Shown one piece after another: positions 53,058 through 62,037 of a stretch of 64,000 nt of DNA (position 1 is its first letter; every line of letters starts with the position of its first letter). Source of the stretch: Rhizobium bangladeshense (GTDB lineage: Bacteria; Pseudomonadota; Alphaproteobacteria; Rhizobiales; Rhizobiaceae); contig NZ_CP071612.1 in the NCBI RefSeq assembly GCF_017357245.1, forward strand, positions 1,243,001 to 1,307,000, given 5' to 3'. A program made the position numbers and the translations under genes. The notes below the pieces were generated by a model. That model was not told the origin of the DNA. It made no database searches and worked only from the letters and a program-made list of their open reading frames with translations.

Positions 53058-54005
53058 TCAAGGTTGAGCGCCAATATTGTTCCGCATCTTATCATCGGCC
53101 TGCTGAGCGTCACCATATTGTCGCGGCGAGCACCCCATCACCCGCTTGAAAGCGGTGCTGAATGCGCTTTCGGAATCGTAACCGAGCGATAGGGCGACGC
53201 TCGCAATTGCTTCGGTCGAATTTGCCAACCGGTCTCCCGCGACGAGCATGCGCCAGCGCGTCAAGTAATCCATCGGCGCCAGCCCGACCTTTGTCTTGAA
53301 ATGGAGAGCAAAGGTGGACCGGGACATCGACGCCCGTTCCGCCAGCGACTGCAATGTCCATTTGCGGGCCGGGTCGGCATGCATGGCCCCGAGAGCCGCA
53401 CCGATTCGCCTGTCCGTGAGTGCGAAAAGCCAGCCGACGCCGCGGGCGTCCGGCGATGCGATATGGAGGCGCAACACCTGCATGAGCATGACATGGGCGA
53501 AATGCTCCGCCATCAGAAAACCGCCGGGCTGCCCGTCGCGCAGTTCGCGCGTCATCCGATCGAGCGACCAGCGTAGCACGGCGGCGTGATCGGAATCCCT
53601 TTTCACATGAACGATTGGCGGCAGGATGGCGAGCAGGATGTCCGAATTTCCTCCCGAAAAGGAAAAACGGCTGCCAATCAGGAAGAACTCGCCCCCACCG
53701 TTGCAAGTCGCAATCCCGTCTCGGGCAATCGAATAGATCACGTCGGACGGAATCGCTTCGACAGATGGATCGCTGGCGAGACGAAAGGCCCGGCTGCTTG
53801 TCAGCAGAAAACAGTCGCCTTCCTCCAGCCGGATGGCTTCGGCAACACCCTCGACGGTGAGCCAGCACGAGCCTGAAATGACTGCGTTGAACTTGATGCC
53901 ATCAGGGGGCGGAAAATCGATCGCCCAGTCGCCACCGGCCGCAAGCCCCGCGGAAACATAGCTTCGCGGTTTGAGCAGGGCGAGGACGTTGGATAAGGGG
54001 TCCAT
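53058..54005 (-). CDS. AraC family transcriptional regulator
   Basis: The 315-residue product has an N-terminal cupin-like ligand domain (about residues 20-180, AraC_binding type), and at the end two helix-turn-helix motifs: WTLQSLAERASMSRSTFALHFKTKVGLAPMDYLTRWRM and ASVALSLGYDSESAFSTAFKRVMGCSPRQY. It is divergent from an SDR gene with 117 bases between starts, so it probably regulates that gene. The effector is unknown. Confidence 0.92.
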   Translation of the reverse strand: MDPLSNVLALLKPRSYVSAGLAAGGDWAIDFPPPDGIKFNAVISGSCWLTVEGVAEAIRLEEGDCFLLTSSRAFRLASDPSVEAIPSDVIYSIARDGIATCNGGGEFFLIGSRFSFSGGNSDILLAILPPIVHVKRDSDHAAVLRWSLDRMTRELRDGQPGGFLMAEHFAHVMLMQVLRLHIASPDARGVGWLFALTDRRIGAALGAMHADPARKWTLQSLAERASMSRSTFALHFKTKVGLAPMDYLTRWRMLVAGDRLANSTEAIASVALSLGYDSESAFSTAFKRVMGCSPRQYGDAQQADDKMRNNIGAQP

Positions 54006-54122
54006 GCTGAGATCCGGACGATGGCGAAGAGATGGCGGACTCTAACGCATAGATCGTCTGATCGCCACAGCCTATTTTCGCGACTGTCCTCCTGACAACG
54101 AGCAGAAACAAAGGCAATCATC

Positions 54123-55088
54123 ATGAACGACAAACAAGTGCCTATCGGCTCCGGATTTGGAGCCCGCACGACCGCCGTTGAGGTTGTGGCCGGTCTCGAT
54201 CTTTCCCGCAAGTGCGCCATCGTCACCGGCGGCCATTCCGGCCTCGGGCTGGAGACCACGCGCGCTCTGGCGGGCGCCGGCGCTAAGGTAATCATCGGCG
54301 CAAGGAACATTGAAGCGGCGCGATACGCCGTCGCCGGCATCGATGGCGTGCAGGTCGAACGGCTCGATCTCTCCGATCTTGAGAGCGTCGGCCGCTTCGC
54401 CGAGCGTATCGTCGCGTCCGGCCGCGGCATCGATATCCTCATCAACAGCGCCGGCATCATGGCCTGCCCGCAGACCCGCGTCGGCGATGGATGGGAGGCG
54501 CAATTCGCAACGAACCATCTCGGCCATTTCGCTTTGGTGAACGGCGTTTGGCCGGCAATCTCGCGGAATGCCCGTGTCGTTTCGGTTTCATCAGGCGGTC
54601 ATCAGATCTCCGGAATCCGATGGGACGACGTGCAGTTCGAGGCCGGGTACGACAAATGGCAGGCCTATGGCCAGTCGAAGACTGCCAATGCGCTTTTCGC
54701 CCTGCATCTGGACAGGCTCGCGCGCGGCGCCGGCATCCGCGCCTTCTCGCTGCATCCGGGCAAGATCCTCACGCCGCTGCAGCGCTATCTTTCACGGGAG
54801 GAAATGGTGGGTGCGGGCTGGATCGACGCGAATGGCAATCCCATCGACCCGACATTTAAGACACCATCGCAGGGCGCCGCCACGCAGCTATGGGCGGCGA
54901 CCTCGCCTCAGCTCGAGGGAATGGGGGGCCTTTATTGCGAAGATTGCGATGTTGCGGACCGCGCGATCGATGGGAAGCCGGGCGGTGTGGGCGATCACGC
55001 CACCGACCCCGAGCAGGCCGAACGGCTGTGGGTCTTGTCGGCGAGGCTGACCGGCATCGACGCCTTTGCGGCGTCATCGATTCAATGA
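54123..55088 (+). CDS. SDR family NAD(P)-dependent oxidoreductase
   Basis: The 321-residue product is a WWOX/retinol-dehydrogenase-like SDR: CAIVTGGHSGLGLETTRALAGAG (TGxxxGLG), LINSAGIMACP, ATNHLGHFAL, VVSVSSGGH (Ser), and YGQSKTANALF (Tyr-x3-Lys). AAGGCAATCATC leads to the ATG. The first 25 residues extend beyond the family core. It is paired divergently with AraC, a common arrangement, and its substrate is unknown. Confidence 0.93.
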   Translation: MNDKQVPIGSGFGARTTAVEVVAGLDLSRKCAIVTGGHSGLGLETTRALAGAGAKVIIGARNIEAARYAVAGIDGVQVERLDLSDLESVGRFAERIVASGRGIDILINSAGIMACPQTRVGDGWEAQFATNHLGHFALVNGVWPAISRNARVVSVSSGGHQISGIRWDDVQFEAGYDKWQAYGQSKTANALFALHLDRLARGAGIRAFSLHPGKILTPLQRYLSREEMVGAGWIDANGNPIDPTFKTPSQGAATQLWAATSPQLEGMGGLYCEDCDVADRAIDGKPGGVGDHATDPEQAERLWVLSARLTGIDAFAASSIQ

Positions 55089-55199
55089 TGCATCCGGTCG
55101 GCCGTCAGAGCCTCCAACGCAGAGGCTGACTTTTCTCGTGACAGCGATGAGATGCAACAATATACGGTCAATGTACCTATCAGACTGACCGGATCACGA

Positions 55200-56600
55200 A
55201 TGAAAGACTGGCATCCAGATCTCAGCCGCAGCAGCAGCCCGCGTTACATGGCGATCGCCGATCTGATCGAAATGGATCTGCGCAGCGGCCATCTGATGGT
55301 CGGTGACCGTCTGCCGCCGCAGCGTGAACTTGCCAAGCGGCTGAACGTCGATTTCACGACGGTGGCGAGAGGTTACGTCGAGGCGCAGAAGCGCGGTCTC
55401 GTGGATTCCCATGTCGGCCGGGGCACTTTCGTCACTGGCGCTGCGCTCACGCAGCGCCATGATTTGCGCGATACCGCGCCCGACCCCCGCCGCGCGTCCG
55501 TCGTCGACTTTTCGATGAACCTCCCGCCGGAGCCGGACGATCCGGAGTTGATCGCACGCATGCGTGAGGGCATCTCGGCAGTGGCGGCGAGCCTCGTCCC
55601 GCTTCTGCGCTATCAAGGCTTCGGCGGCTCCGGCATGGACAAGGAGGCTGCCGCCGCCTGGCTCGGCCGCCGGGGCCTGATGCCTTCGCAGGAGCGGATC
55701 TTCGTCACGCCGGGCGCCCATCCGGCCCTGCTGGCGATCTTCGGCCTGCTGGCAAAGCCCGGCGAGACCGTGCTTTCAGAAGTCACCACTTATCCCGGTA
55801 TGCGCTCGATCGCAGCACAGTTGCGGCTCAATCTTGTCGGCCTGCCGATGGACGGGGACGGTATCCTGCCGGATGCTTTGGCCGGGGCCTGCGAAAGGTT
55901 GGAGCCGAAGGCGCTCTATCTCAATCCGACGCTGCAGAACCCGACGACGCTGACGATCCCCGCTCTCCGCCGAGAGCAAATCGCAGCCGTCGCCCGCAAA
56001 TATCGTCTGCCAATTGTCGAAGACGATGCCTATGGCTTCATTCCGCAGGAAGGGCCTGCGCCGCTTGCGGCAACGGCGCCCGATCTGACCTGGCATATCG
56101 GCGGCCTGGCGAAATGCCTCGGCGCCGGCCTGCGCCTTGCGTATGTGGTGGCGCCCGACACCAGGGCGGTGTGGCCCTTCGTCAGCGCCATGCGCGCCAA
56201 CAATGTCATGGCCTCGCCGTTGAATATGGCGCTCGCCACCCGCTGGATCGAGGACGGCACGGCCGATGCGATCCTGCGCTTCATCCGCGCCGAGGCCGGC
56301 GCTCGCCAGCAGATGGTCGCCGCCATCCTGCCTGCCGACAGCTACCGCGCCGATCCGCTCAGCTTCAATATCTGGTTGCCTCTAACCAACGGCTGGACCC
56401 GTTCCACCTTCGGCAGCCATATGCATTCCTCCGGCATCGGAGTGGTGGCAAGCGATGCCTTCACGGTCGAGGGCACCGCGCCCGAGGTCGTCCGGGTCTG
56501 CCTCGGCGGCCCGATCGCACGGGAGAAGTTGCGGGGTGCGTTGGAGTTCATGGCCCATGCGCTCGAAGGCCCGCCGGAGATGGCGGCCTCGTTCTTCTGA
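55200..56600 (+). CDS. MocR/PdxR-type regulator: GntR HTH fused to an aminotransferase fold
   Basis: From the ATG at 55200 the product is 466 residues; the ATG at 55152 adds 16 and extends into the likely promoter. GntR domain: KDWHPDLSRSSSPRYMAIADLI, GDRLPPQRELAKRLNVDFTTVARGYVEAQKRGLVDSHVGRGTFV (residues 1-80). Aminotransferase domain: GAHPALLAIF, NPTLQNPTT, EDDAYGF and the PLP-Lys in IGGLAKCLGAGLR. Such proteins act as PLP-dependent transcription factors for vitamin B6 or amino acid genes. No aminotransferase partner is adjacent. Confidence 0.92.
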   Translation: MKDWHPDLSRSSSPRYMAIADLIEMDLRSGHLMVGDRLPPQRELAKRLNVDFTTVARGYVEAQKRGLVDSHVGRGTFVTGAALTQRHDLRDTAPDPRRASVVDFSMNLPPEPDDPELIARMREGISAVAASLVPLLRYQGFGGSGMDKEAAAAWLGRRGLMPSQERIFVTPGAHPALLAIFGLLAKPGETVLSEVTTYPGMRSIAAQLRLNLVGLPMDGDGILPDALAGACERLEPKALYLNPTLQNPTTLTIPALRREQIAAVARKYRLPIVEDDAYGFIPQEGPAPLAATAPDLTWHIGGLAKCLGAGLRLAYVVAPDTRAVWPFVSAMRANNVMASPLNMALATRWIEDGTADAILRFIRAEAGARQQMVAAILPADSYRADPLSFNIWLPLTNGWTRSTFGSHMHSSGIGVVASDAFTVEGTAPEVVRVCLGGPIAREKLRGALEFMAHALEGPPEMAASFF

Positions 56601-56777
56601 TCCGGCGATCGCGGCCTGGCATGCCCCAGGCAGGCCGCTCCTCGAATGACCTGCCCTGATTAGTTACCGGGCTTCTGCGGCAATCTGACAGATTGATTGG
56701 TGTCGCCCGAGCAATGTATTTGTATTGAATGCATACATTGCGCTGAATTGAATGGGCCACCAGATAGGACAGTCATC

Positions 56778-57146
56778 ATGGACACCGAATATCCCCCGCT
56801 TCCTCCGATGCAGACCGGCGTCAGGGGACGCTGCCCGCGCTGCGGACAGGGCCATATGTTCAAGGGCTTCCTGACGCTGCAGCCGCAGTGCGAAGCCTGC
56901 GGCCTCGATTACTCATTCGCAGATCCGGCCGACGGCCCGGCCTTCTTCGTCATCTGCTTCGCCTGCATTCCGAGCGTGCTGCTCGGCGTCTGGCTGGAGG
57001 TGGCGTTTTCGGCACCGATCTGGGTGCAGCTTCTTGTCACCGGCCCATTCATGCTCGCCACCTGCATTCCGCCGCTCAGGCCGCTGAAGGGCTGGCTGGT
57101 CGCAAGCCAGTATTTCTACAAGGCGGAAGAGGGCAAACTAGCCTGA
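56778..57146 (+). CDS. DUF983 domain-containing membrane protein
   Basis: The product is 122 residues: GVRGRCPRCGQGHMFKGFL and QCEACGLDYSFADPADGPAFFVI, with two CxxC pairs that may bind zinc, then two membrane segments (CFACIPSVLLGVWL and LLVTGPFMLATCIPP). It is of the DUF983 family, some of which accompany cytochrome oxidase assembly. GGACAGTCATC precedes the ATG. It is convergent with a LysR gene. Confidence 0.93.
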   Translation: MDTEYPPLPPMQTGVRGRCPRCGQGHMFKGFLTLQPQCEACGLDYSFADPADGPAFFVICFACIPSVLLGVWLEVAFSAPIWVQLLVTGPFMLATCIPPLRPLKGWLVASQYFYKAEEGKLA

Positions 57147-57155
57147 AGCTGCGGC

Positions 57156-58049
57156 CTATCTCAGCGTCGCGCGCAGGCGCGGCGTCGTGAAATCGATGAG
57201 CGCGCGCAATTTCAGCGGCACCAACCCCTGCGAGGGGTAGACGAGATGCACCGGCGCCGGCTGCGGTTCGAAATCGGCAAGCAGCGGCACCAGCAGGCCT
57301 GCGGCCTCGGCTTGTGCGGCTTGGTAGGAGAGCACGCGCGTGATGCCGAGACCGGCGACGGCGGCATCCACGGCCGCCTCCGCGGTGTTGACCGCAAGCC
57401 TTGAGCGGATTGCCACGACGAGCTCCCGTTTGCCCTCCACGAATGTCCAGCTGCGCGTGGAGGCCATGCCCTCGAAAGTGATGCAGTCATGGGCGGAAAG
57501 ATTGCTGGGGTCGCGGATTGCGGCGTGCCGGGCGACATAATCGGGGCTTGCATAGACCGTGCGGCGGATCGCGCCGAGCCTTGTGGCGATCAGGTTGCTG
57601 TCGGCCAGGTTGCCGATCCGGAGCGCCAGATCGATATGATCCTCGACGAGGTTCGCCAGCCGGTCGCCCAGCATCAGCCGCAGATTGATTTCAGGATAGG
57701 CCTTCAGAAAATCCACGACGACCGGCAGGACATGCAGCCTCCCGAAGACGATCGGCGCCGTCATCGTCAGTTCACCCTTCGGTGCGCTGTATTCGCCGGC
57801 CGCCGTCCGTTCCGCCTCTTCCACCCGGTTGAGAATTTCCCGTGCCGCCTCGACATAGGAGCGGCCGGCCTCCGTCAGCGCGATCTTCCGGTTGGTTCTT
57901 TGCAAGAGCCGCGCGCCGAGATGCGCTTCCAGTTCCGAAACCTTGCGGCTGACGGTGGCAAGCGGCGAGCGCAGATGCCGGGAGGCGGCCGACAGGCTGC
58001 CTTGTTCGACGACGGTGAGAAGCACTGTCATGGCTTCGAGGCGGTCCAT
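57156..58049 (-). CDS. LysR family transcriptional regulator
   Basis: The 297-residue product has the winged helix-turn-helix (about residues 4-60: LEAMTVLLTVVEQGSLSAASRHLRSPLATVSRKVSELEAHLG), followed by a substrate domain with the GLGITRVLSYQAA segment of the CrgA-like branch. It is divergent from the GST gene with 132 bases between starts, so it likely controls GST and the following PPOX gene. The ligand is unknown. Confidence 0.93.
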   Translation of the reverse strand: MDRLEAMTVLLTVVEQGSLSAASRHLRSPLATVSRKVSELEAHLGARLLQRTNRKIALTEAGRSYVEAAREILNRVEEAERTAAGEYSAPKGELTMTAPIVFGRLHVLPVVVDFLKAYPEINLRLMLGDRLANLVEDHIDLALRIGNLADSNLIATRLGAIRRTVYASPDYVARHAAIRDPSNLSAHDCITFEGMASTRSWTFVEGKRELVVAIRSRLAVNTAEAAVDAAVAGLGITRVLSYQAAQAEAAGLLVPLLADFEPQPAPVHLVYPSQGLVPLKLRALIDFTTPRLRATLR

Positions 58050-58181
58050 GCTGTCCTTCCATAAATTGGAAATCCCTCTCTCAGATTAGCATTCTACTGC
58101 ATCTCAATGGAAGGTCGTAGATTCGCTGCCGATGGTCCCGAGCAGCCATCGCCAATCGCGTTCGTTCACAGAGGAGCCATC

Positions 58182-58793
58182 ATGAAACTCTACCATCACC
58201 CGCTGTCCGGCCATTCGCATCGCGCCCATCTTTTCCTGTCGCTGCTTGGTGTGTCCTATGAACTGGTCGAGGTCGACATGGCGGCGGGCGCCCACAAGGC
58301 GCCGGATTTCCTCAAGCTCAATCCGTTCGGCCAGGTGCCGGTTCTCGATGATGATGGCACGGTCATTGCCGATTCATCCGCCATCCTCGTCTATCTCTCG
58401 CGCAAATACGGCCGCACCGACTGGCTGCCGGAGGAAGCGGTTGCGGCGGCGCGGATACAGAAATGGCTGTCAGTCGCCGCGGGCGAGATCGCCTACGGGC
58501 CCTGTGCGGCCCGCCTGATCACCGTCTTCGGGGCCGATTTCCGCACGCAGGAGGTGATTGCCCGGGCGCACCGCATCCTCGCCCTGGTCGAGGCGGAGCT
58601 CGGCGCCCGCAGCTTCCTGCTCGGCGACAGGCCGACCATCGCCGATATCGCGCTTTACAGTTACATCGCCAATGCGCCGGAGGGCAACGTCGATACCTCG
58701 GCCTATCCGAGTGTCCGCGCATGGCTTGCGCGCGTCGAGGCGCTGCCGGGTTTCGTCGGCTTTCGCAAGACGAAGATCGGTCTTGCCGCATGA
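58182..58793 (+). CDS. glutathione S-transferase family protein
   Basis: GAGGAG lies six bases before the ATG at 58182, giving 203 residues. The N-terminal thioredoxin-like domain has [58 protein letters not shown] (cis-Pro and SSAI glutathione site). The C-terminal helical domain has [17 protein letters not shown]. It conjugates or reduces with glutathione in the cytoplasm. It probably forms an operon with the PPOX gene. Confidence 0.95.
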   Translation: MKLYHHPLSGHSHRAHLFLSLLGVSYELVEVDMAAGAHKAPDFLKLNPFGQVPVLDDDGTVIADSSAILVYLSRKYGRTDWLPEEAVAAARIQKWLSVAAGEIAYGPCAARLITVFGADFRTQEVIARAHRILALVEAELGARSFLLGDRPTIADIALYSYIANAPEGNVDTSAYPSVRAWLARVEALPGFVGFRKTKIGLAA

Positions 58794-58851
58794 ACAGCCG
58801 CCGGGGCGGATTGCCGTCCCGGCCTCCCGATGATCCCGAAAGGAGGCCATG

Positions 58852-59784
58852 ATGCTGAACGATACAGGACAGGATGCCGCATCGCCCTGGCACGAGGGTG
58901 AACTTGCAATGCAGCGCAGTATCGGCGTGGTCGAACGCATGGACGGGCCGGGGCGCAATTTCATCCGCAAGGCCATGCCGGAACAGCACCGCGCCTTCTT
59001 TCCAATGCTGCCTTTCGTGGTGCTCGGCGCGGTCGACGCCAGGGGCGATGTTTGGGCGACGGTGCGGGCGGGACGGCCGGGATTCATGTCCTCGCCGGTG
59101 CCGGAAGCTCTCGACGTCGAGCTGCGGCGCGATTCGGACGATCCTGCCGATGCAGGCATGGAAGATGGAGACGCGATCGCGCTGCTCGGCATACAGCTTG
59201 AGACCCGCAGGCGCAATCGGCTGAACGGCGTCATCCGCAGGACGGATGCCGAGGCTTTCCGCCTGCGGGTCGACCAGAGCTTCGGCAACTGCCCGCAATA
59301 TATCCAGCCGCGCTCAGCCGCCTTCGTCCGCGATCCCGATATGCCGACAACGATCCGACCGCTTCACTCCGTCAACCTCGACGACCGCGCTCGGCGCATG
59401 GTCGAGAGCGCCGATACGTTTTTCGTCGCCTCCTATGTCGATCGTGACAACGGTGAGCGGCAGGTGGATGTCTCCCATCGTGGCGGCAGTGCCGGCTTCG
59501 TGCGGCTCGGCGCCGACGGCGTGCTGACCATCCCTGATTTTCCCGGCAACCGGTTCTTCAACACGCTCGGCAATCTTCTCGTCAACCCCACGGCCGGGCT
59601 GGTCTTCGTCGATTTCGAAACCGGCGATATGCTGCAGATGACCGGAAGCGCCGAAATATTACTGTCCTCCCCTGAGATCGCCAGTTTTGAAAGGGCCGAA
59701 AGGCTGTGGCGGTTTATGCCTGAAAACATCGTGTTTCGTCCGGATGCTCTGCCGTTGCGCTGGGGCCGCAATCTCGACCGTTGA
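58852..59784 (+). CDS. pyridoxamine 5'-phosphate oxidase-like flavin protein
   Basis: AAGGAGG lies five bases before the ATG at 58852, with an in-frame ATG one codon earlier. The product is 310 residues and has two PPOX-like beta-barrel halves: FFPMLPFVVLGAVDARGDVWATVRAGRPGF (about residues 50-80) and TFFVASYVDRDNGERQVDVSHRGGSAGFVRL (about 188-218) with GNRFFNTLGNLLVNPTAGLVFVDF. It is probably an FMN-dependent reductase. It follows the GST gene by 58 bases. Confidence 0.9.
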   Translation: MLNDTGQDAASPWHEGELAMQRSIGVVERMDGPGRNFIRKAMPEQHRAFFPMLPFVVLGAVDARGDVWATVRAGRPGFMSSPVPEALDVELRRDSDDPADAGMEDGDAIALLGIQLETRRRNRLNGVIRRTDAEAFRLRVDQSFGNCPQYIQPRSAAFVRDPDMPTTIRPLHSVNLDDRARRMVESADTFFVASYVDRDNGERQVDVSHRGGSAGFVRLGADGVLTIPDFPGNRFFNTLGNLLVNPTAGLVFVDFETGDMLQMTGSAEILLSSPEIASFERAERLWRFMPENIVFRPDALPLRWGRNLDR

Positions 59785-59813
59785 GAAGAGACTGCATCAT
59801 GCCGCTTGCAAGT

Positions 59814-59835
59814 CATTGTACCGATGAGTACAATG
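59814..59835. promoter_or_regulatory. perfect inverted repeat, TetR-type operator
   Basis: CATTGTAC-CGATGA-GTACAATG has perfect 8-base arms around six bases, 28 bases before the NTF2-like gene start at 59863. The core TGTACCGA..GTACA is a familiar TetR target. The TetR gene at 60445 is the likely source, which is inference. Confidence 0.75.
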
Positions 59836-59862
59836 ATGACAGATCAGTACAGGAGAGAGATC

Positions 59863-60324
59863 ATGTCCAGCCTCGTCCCGCCCTTCAGCCTCGAGACTGC
59901 CACCCGCAAGGTCCGTCTTGCCGAGGACGGCTGGAACAGCCGTGATCCCGAGCGCGTCTCGCTCGTCTATGCGCCGGACAGCCGTTGGCGGAACCGCGCC
60001 GAATTCATCACCGGCCGAGCCGAGATCGTTGCTTTCCTCACCCGCAAATGGGCCAAGGAGCTGGATTACCGGCTGATCAAGGAAATCTGGGCCTTTACCG
60101 ACAATCGCATCGCCGTGCGCTTTGCCTATGAATGGCACGATGACAGCGGCAACTGGTTTCGCTCCTATGGCAATGAGAATTGGGAATTCGACGCGACCGG
60201 CTTGATGCAGCGCCGTTTTGCCTGCATCAACGATCTGCCGATCCGGGAAACGGAGCGCAAATACCACTGGCCGCTCGGCCGGCGGCCGGATGACCATCCC
60301 GGCCTGACCGAGCTCGGCCTCTAA
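59863..60324 (+). CDS. NTF2-like (DUF1348) protein
   Basis: GGAGAGAGATC precedes the ATG at 59863, giving 153 residues; an upstream ATG would cross the palindrome. DUF1348 features are [48 protein letters not shown] and [40 protein letters not shown]. The cone-shaped NTF2 fold binds small ligands, but the reaction is unknown. It is followed by the tetR gene. Confidence 0.93.
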   Translation: MSSLVPPFSLETATRKVRLAEDGWNSRDPERVSLVYAPDSRWRNRAEFITGRAEIVAFLTRKWAKELDYRLIKEIWAFTDNRIAVRFAYEWHDDSGNWFRSYGNENWEFDATGLMQRRFACINDLPIRETERKYHWPLGRRPDDHPGLTELGL

Positions 60325-60380
60325 AGGACGTCGCGATCTTTCAGCTTCGTTCGCCGCGCTTTGGGTGTTTGATTTTCCGC

Positions 60381-60428
60381 ATGTCTCGCAAAACCGCTGC
60401 ACGATTTTGCGCGAGATGCTCTAGAACA
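60381..60428. repeat. palindromic intergenic repeat, copy 2
   Basis: CATGTCTCGCAAAACC and TTTTGCGCGAGATG form an imperfect stem with a 12-base loop, followed by CTCTAGAACAGG. It shares its tail ATGCTCTAGAAC and its core with the copy at 34684-34732. Palindromes of this kind are spread through Rhizobium genomes. Confidence 0.65.
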
Positions 60429-60444
60429 GGATGAATTCAGGCCG

Positions 60445-61005
60445 GTGAAGACCGTCTACGAACGCGCCGATATCATACCGCTGCTCGCGGAAACCTTTCG
60501 CGAGCTCGGATATGAGGGCGCCACTCTCAGCCGCATCACGGAACGCACGGGCATCGGCAAGGGCAGCCTTTATCATTTCTTCCCCGGCGGCAAGGAGGAG
60601 ATGGCCGGCGCCGTGCTCGCCGATGTGGATGCCTGGTTCGAACAGGCGATCTATCGGCCGCTGAGGGATGACGACGCCCGTCAGGCGATTGCGGCGATGT
60701 GGGTCAATGTGAATGAATATTTCCGCGCCGGCGGCCGCATCTGCCTCGTGGGCGCCTTCGCACTCGACGACACGCGCGAGCGGTTTTCTTCGGCGATCGG
60801 CGATTATTTCTTGCGCTGGATCGACGCGTTGCGTTCGGCGCTTATGCGGGCTGGCTGTTCTGAGACAGAGGCGCAGACGCTTGCTGAAGAAGGCGTCTGC
60901 GGCATTCAAGGCGCGCTGGTCCTGTCGCGCGCGCTCCGAGATGGAAAAGTGTTCACCCGGTCGCTGGAAACGCTGGCGAACCGGCTTGAAACTGCGACGC
61001 GATGA
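60445..61005 (+). CDS. TetR/AcrR family transcriptional regulator
   Basis: A GTG start at 60445 gives 186 residues with a helix-turn-helix at about residues 8-52 (ADIIPLLAETFRELGYEGATLSRITERTGIGKGSLYHFFPGGKEEM) and the LmrA/YxaF-like C-domain (GGRICLVGAFALDDTRERF). It follows the NTF2-like gene by 120 bases, which include the palindromic repeat. The operator at 59814-59835 is its likely site. Confidence 0.9.
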   Translation: MKTVYERADIIPLLAETFRELGYEGATLSRITERTGIGKGSLYHFFPGGKEEMAGAVLADVDAWFEQAIYRPLRDDDARQAIAAMWVNVNEYFRAGGRICLVGAFALDDTRERFSSAIGDYFLRWIDALRSALMRAGCSETEAQTLAEEGVCGIQGALVLSRALRDGKVFTRSLETLANRLETATR

Positions 61006-61043
61006 GGGCAGGCCTTACATCTACGCCGCTTTGCTTGTATCTC

Positions 61044-61175
61044 TCAGCGCTGTTGTTGAGGCTGCTGGGCCGGGCGCGCATTTTCCCGTTCAGGACGAAT
61101 CTGGCGCCACTCATTTTCCATCTGGTCGACGACATGCTGGGGAATGGTGGTTTGTGTGTTGGCTGGCGTTTGCAT
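61044..61175 (-). CDS. very small hypothetical protein, 43 aa
   Basis: AGAGGAGACTTCCG precedes the ATG at 61175, a strong site. The product is hydrophilic: QTPANTQTTIPQHVVDQMENEWRQIRPER and a Gln/Pro-rich end. It is convergent with the TetR gene. No family is recognised; the ribosome-binding site and clean frame are the only support. Confidence 0.5.
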   Translation of the reverse strand: MQTPANTQTTIPQHVVDQMENEWRQIRPERENARPAQQPQQQR

Positions 61176-61272
61176 CGGAAGTCTCCTCTTGTGGTGGTAG
61201 GGCTTCGGGGCGAAAATATGCATTGCACAAGACAAAAGGCGTGTAAATCAGGGGCTTAGGCACTTTAAACGA

Positions 61273-61310
61273 TTAAGTTTATTTTAATCGATTAAGACGC
61301 TTTTAACCAT
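61273..61310. promoter_or_regulatory. CtrA-type binding sites upstream of the GH19 gene
   Basis: TTAA-GTTTATT-TTAA at 61273-61287 is an exact TTAA-N7-TTAA match to the CtrA consensus, and TTAACCAT at 61303-61310 is the half-site form. Both lie within 60 bases of the ATG at 61332. Control by CtrA is inferred. Confidence 0.6.
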
Positions 61311-61331
61311 GAAATTCACAGGAAGCGCGGA

Positions 61332-61976
61332 ATGGTTGTCCACATGGATCGGATATTCTTTCTTGATGCGGTGCGGCAAGAGCTCTTCAAAGGAGAACTG
61401 ACTCAGCCTCAGGTAGTGGGTATGACGGCGATCCTCGATGCCTGGCAAAAACGGTTCGCTCAGGCCGACCTACGGTGGCTCGCCTATATCCTTGCGACCG
61501 CCTATCATGAAACTGCCTATACGATGCAGCCGGTGCGCGAGACGCTGGCTGAAAGCGATATGCGCGCGGTCGAGATCCTCGAGGCCGCCTTTGCCGCAGG
61601 CAGGCTCTCCTGGGTGACGACGCCCTATTGGCGGCCGGATGAGGATGGCCGCTGCTGGCTCGGGCGCGGCCTGGTGCAGCTCACCCACAAGCGCAATTAC
61701 GAGGCGATGAGCGCGCTGACCGGCATCGATCTGGTGGCTGAACCCGATCGGGCGATGGAAATGGATGCGGCCGTGACGATCCTGATCGAAGGCATGCTGC
61801 AGGGCAGCTTTACCGGCCACAAACTCGCCGATCACCTGAACGCCACGACCGAGGACTGGGTAAATGCGCGCCGCATCGTCAACGGCACCGACCGGGCCGA
61901 GAAGCTCGCGGGTTATGCCATGGCCTTCAATGTGGCGCTGCGTCCGGATGCCGCTCGGGGTGGGCCCCGCGGTTGA
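61332..61976 (+). CDS. GH19 family endolysin/chitinase-like protein
   Basis: AGGAAG is five bases before the ATG at 61332. The 214-residue product has the GH19 fold: LRWLAYILATAYHETAYTMQPVRE, with the catalytic Glu in HET, and RCWLGRGLVQLTHKRNYEAMSALTGIDLVAEPDRAM (GRG..QLT..NY). There is no signal peptide. Such proteins cleave peptidoglycan or chitin and are common in phages, but no other phage gene is seen. CtrA-type boxes lie upstream. Confidence 0.88.
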   Translation: MVVHMDRIFFLDAVRQELFKGELTQPQVVGMTAILDAWQKRFAQADLRWLAYILATAYHETAYTMQPVRETLAESDMRAVEILEAAFAAGRLSWVTTPYWRPDEDGRCWLGRGLVQLTHKRNYEAMSALTGIDLVAEPDRAMEMDAAVTILIEGMLQGSFTGHKLADHLNATTEDWVNARRIVNGTDRAEKLAGYAMAFNVALRPDAARGGPRG

Positions 61977-62037
61977 AGGCCTGAGGCGCGCGTGTTATCG
62001 CGCTGGCCGACCTCTGAGATCTGACAGGAGCTTCCGC

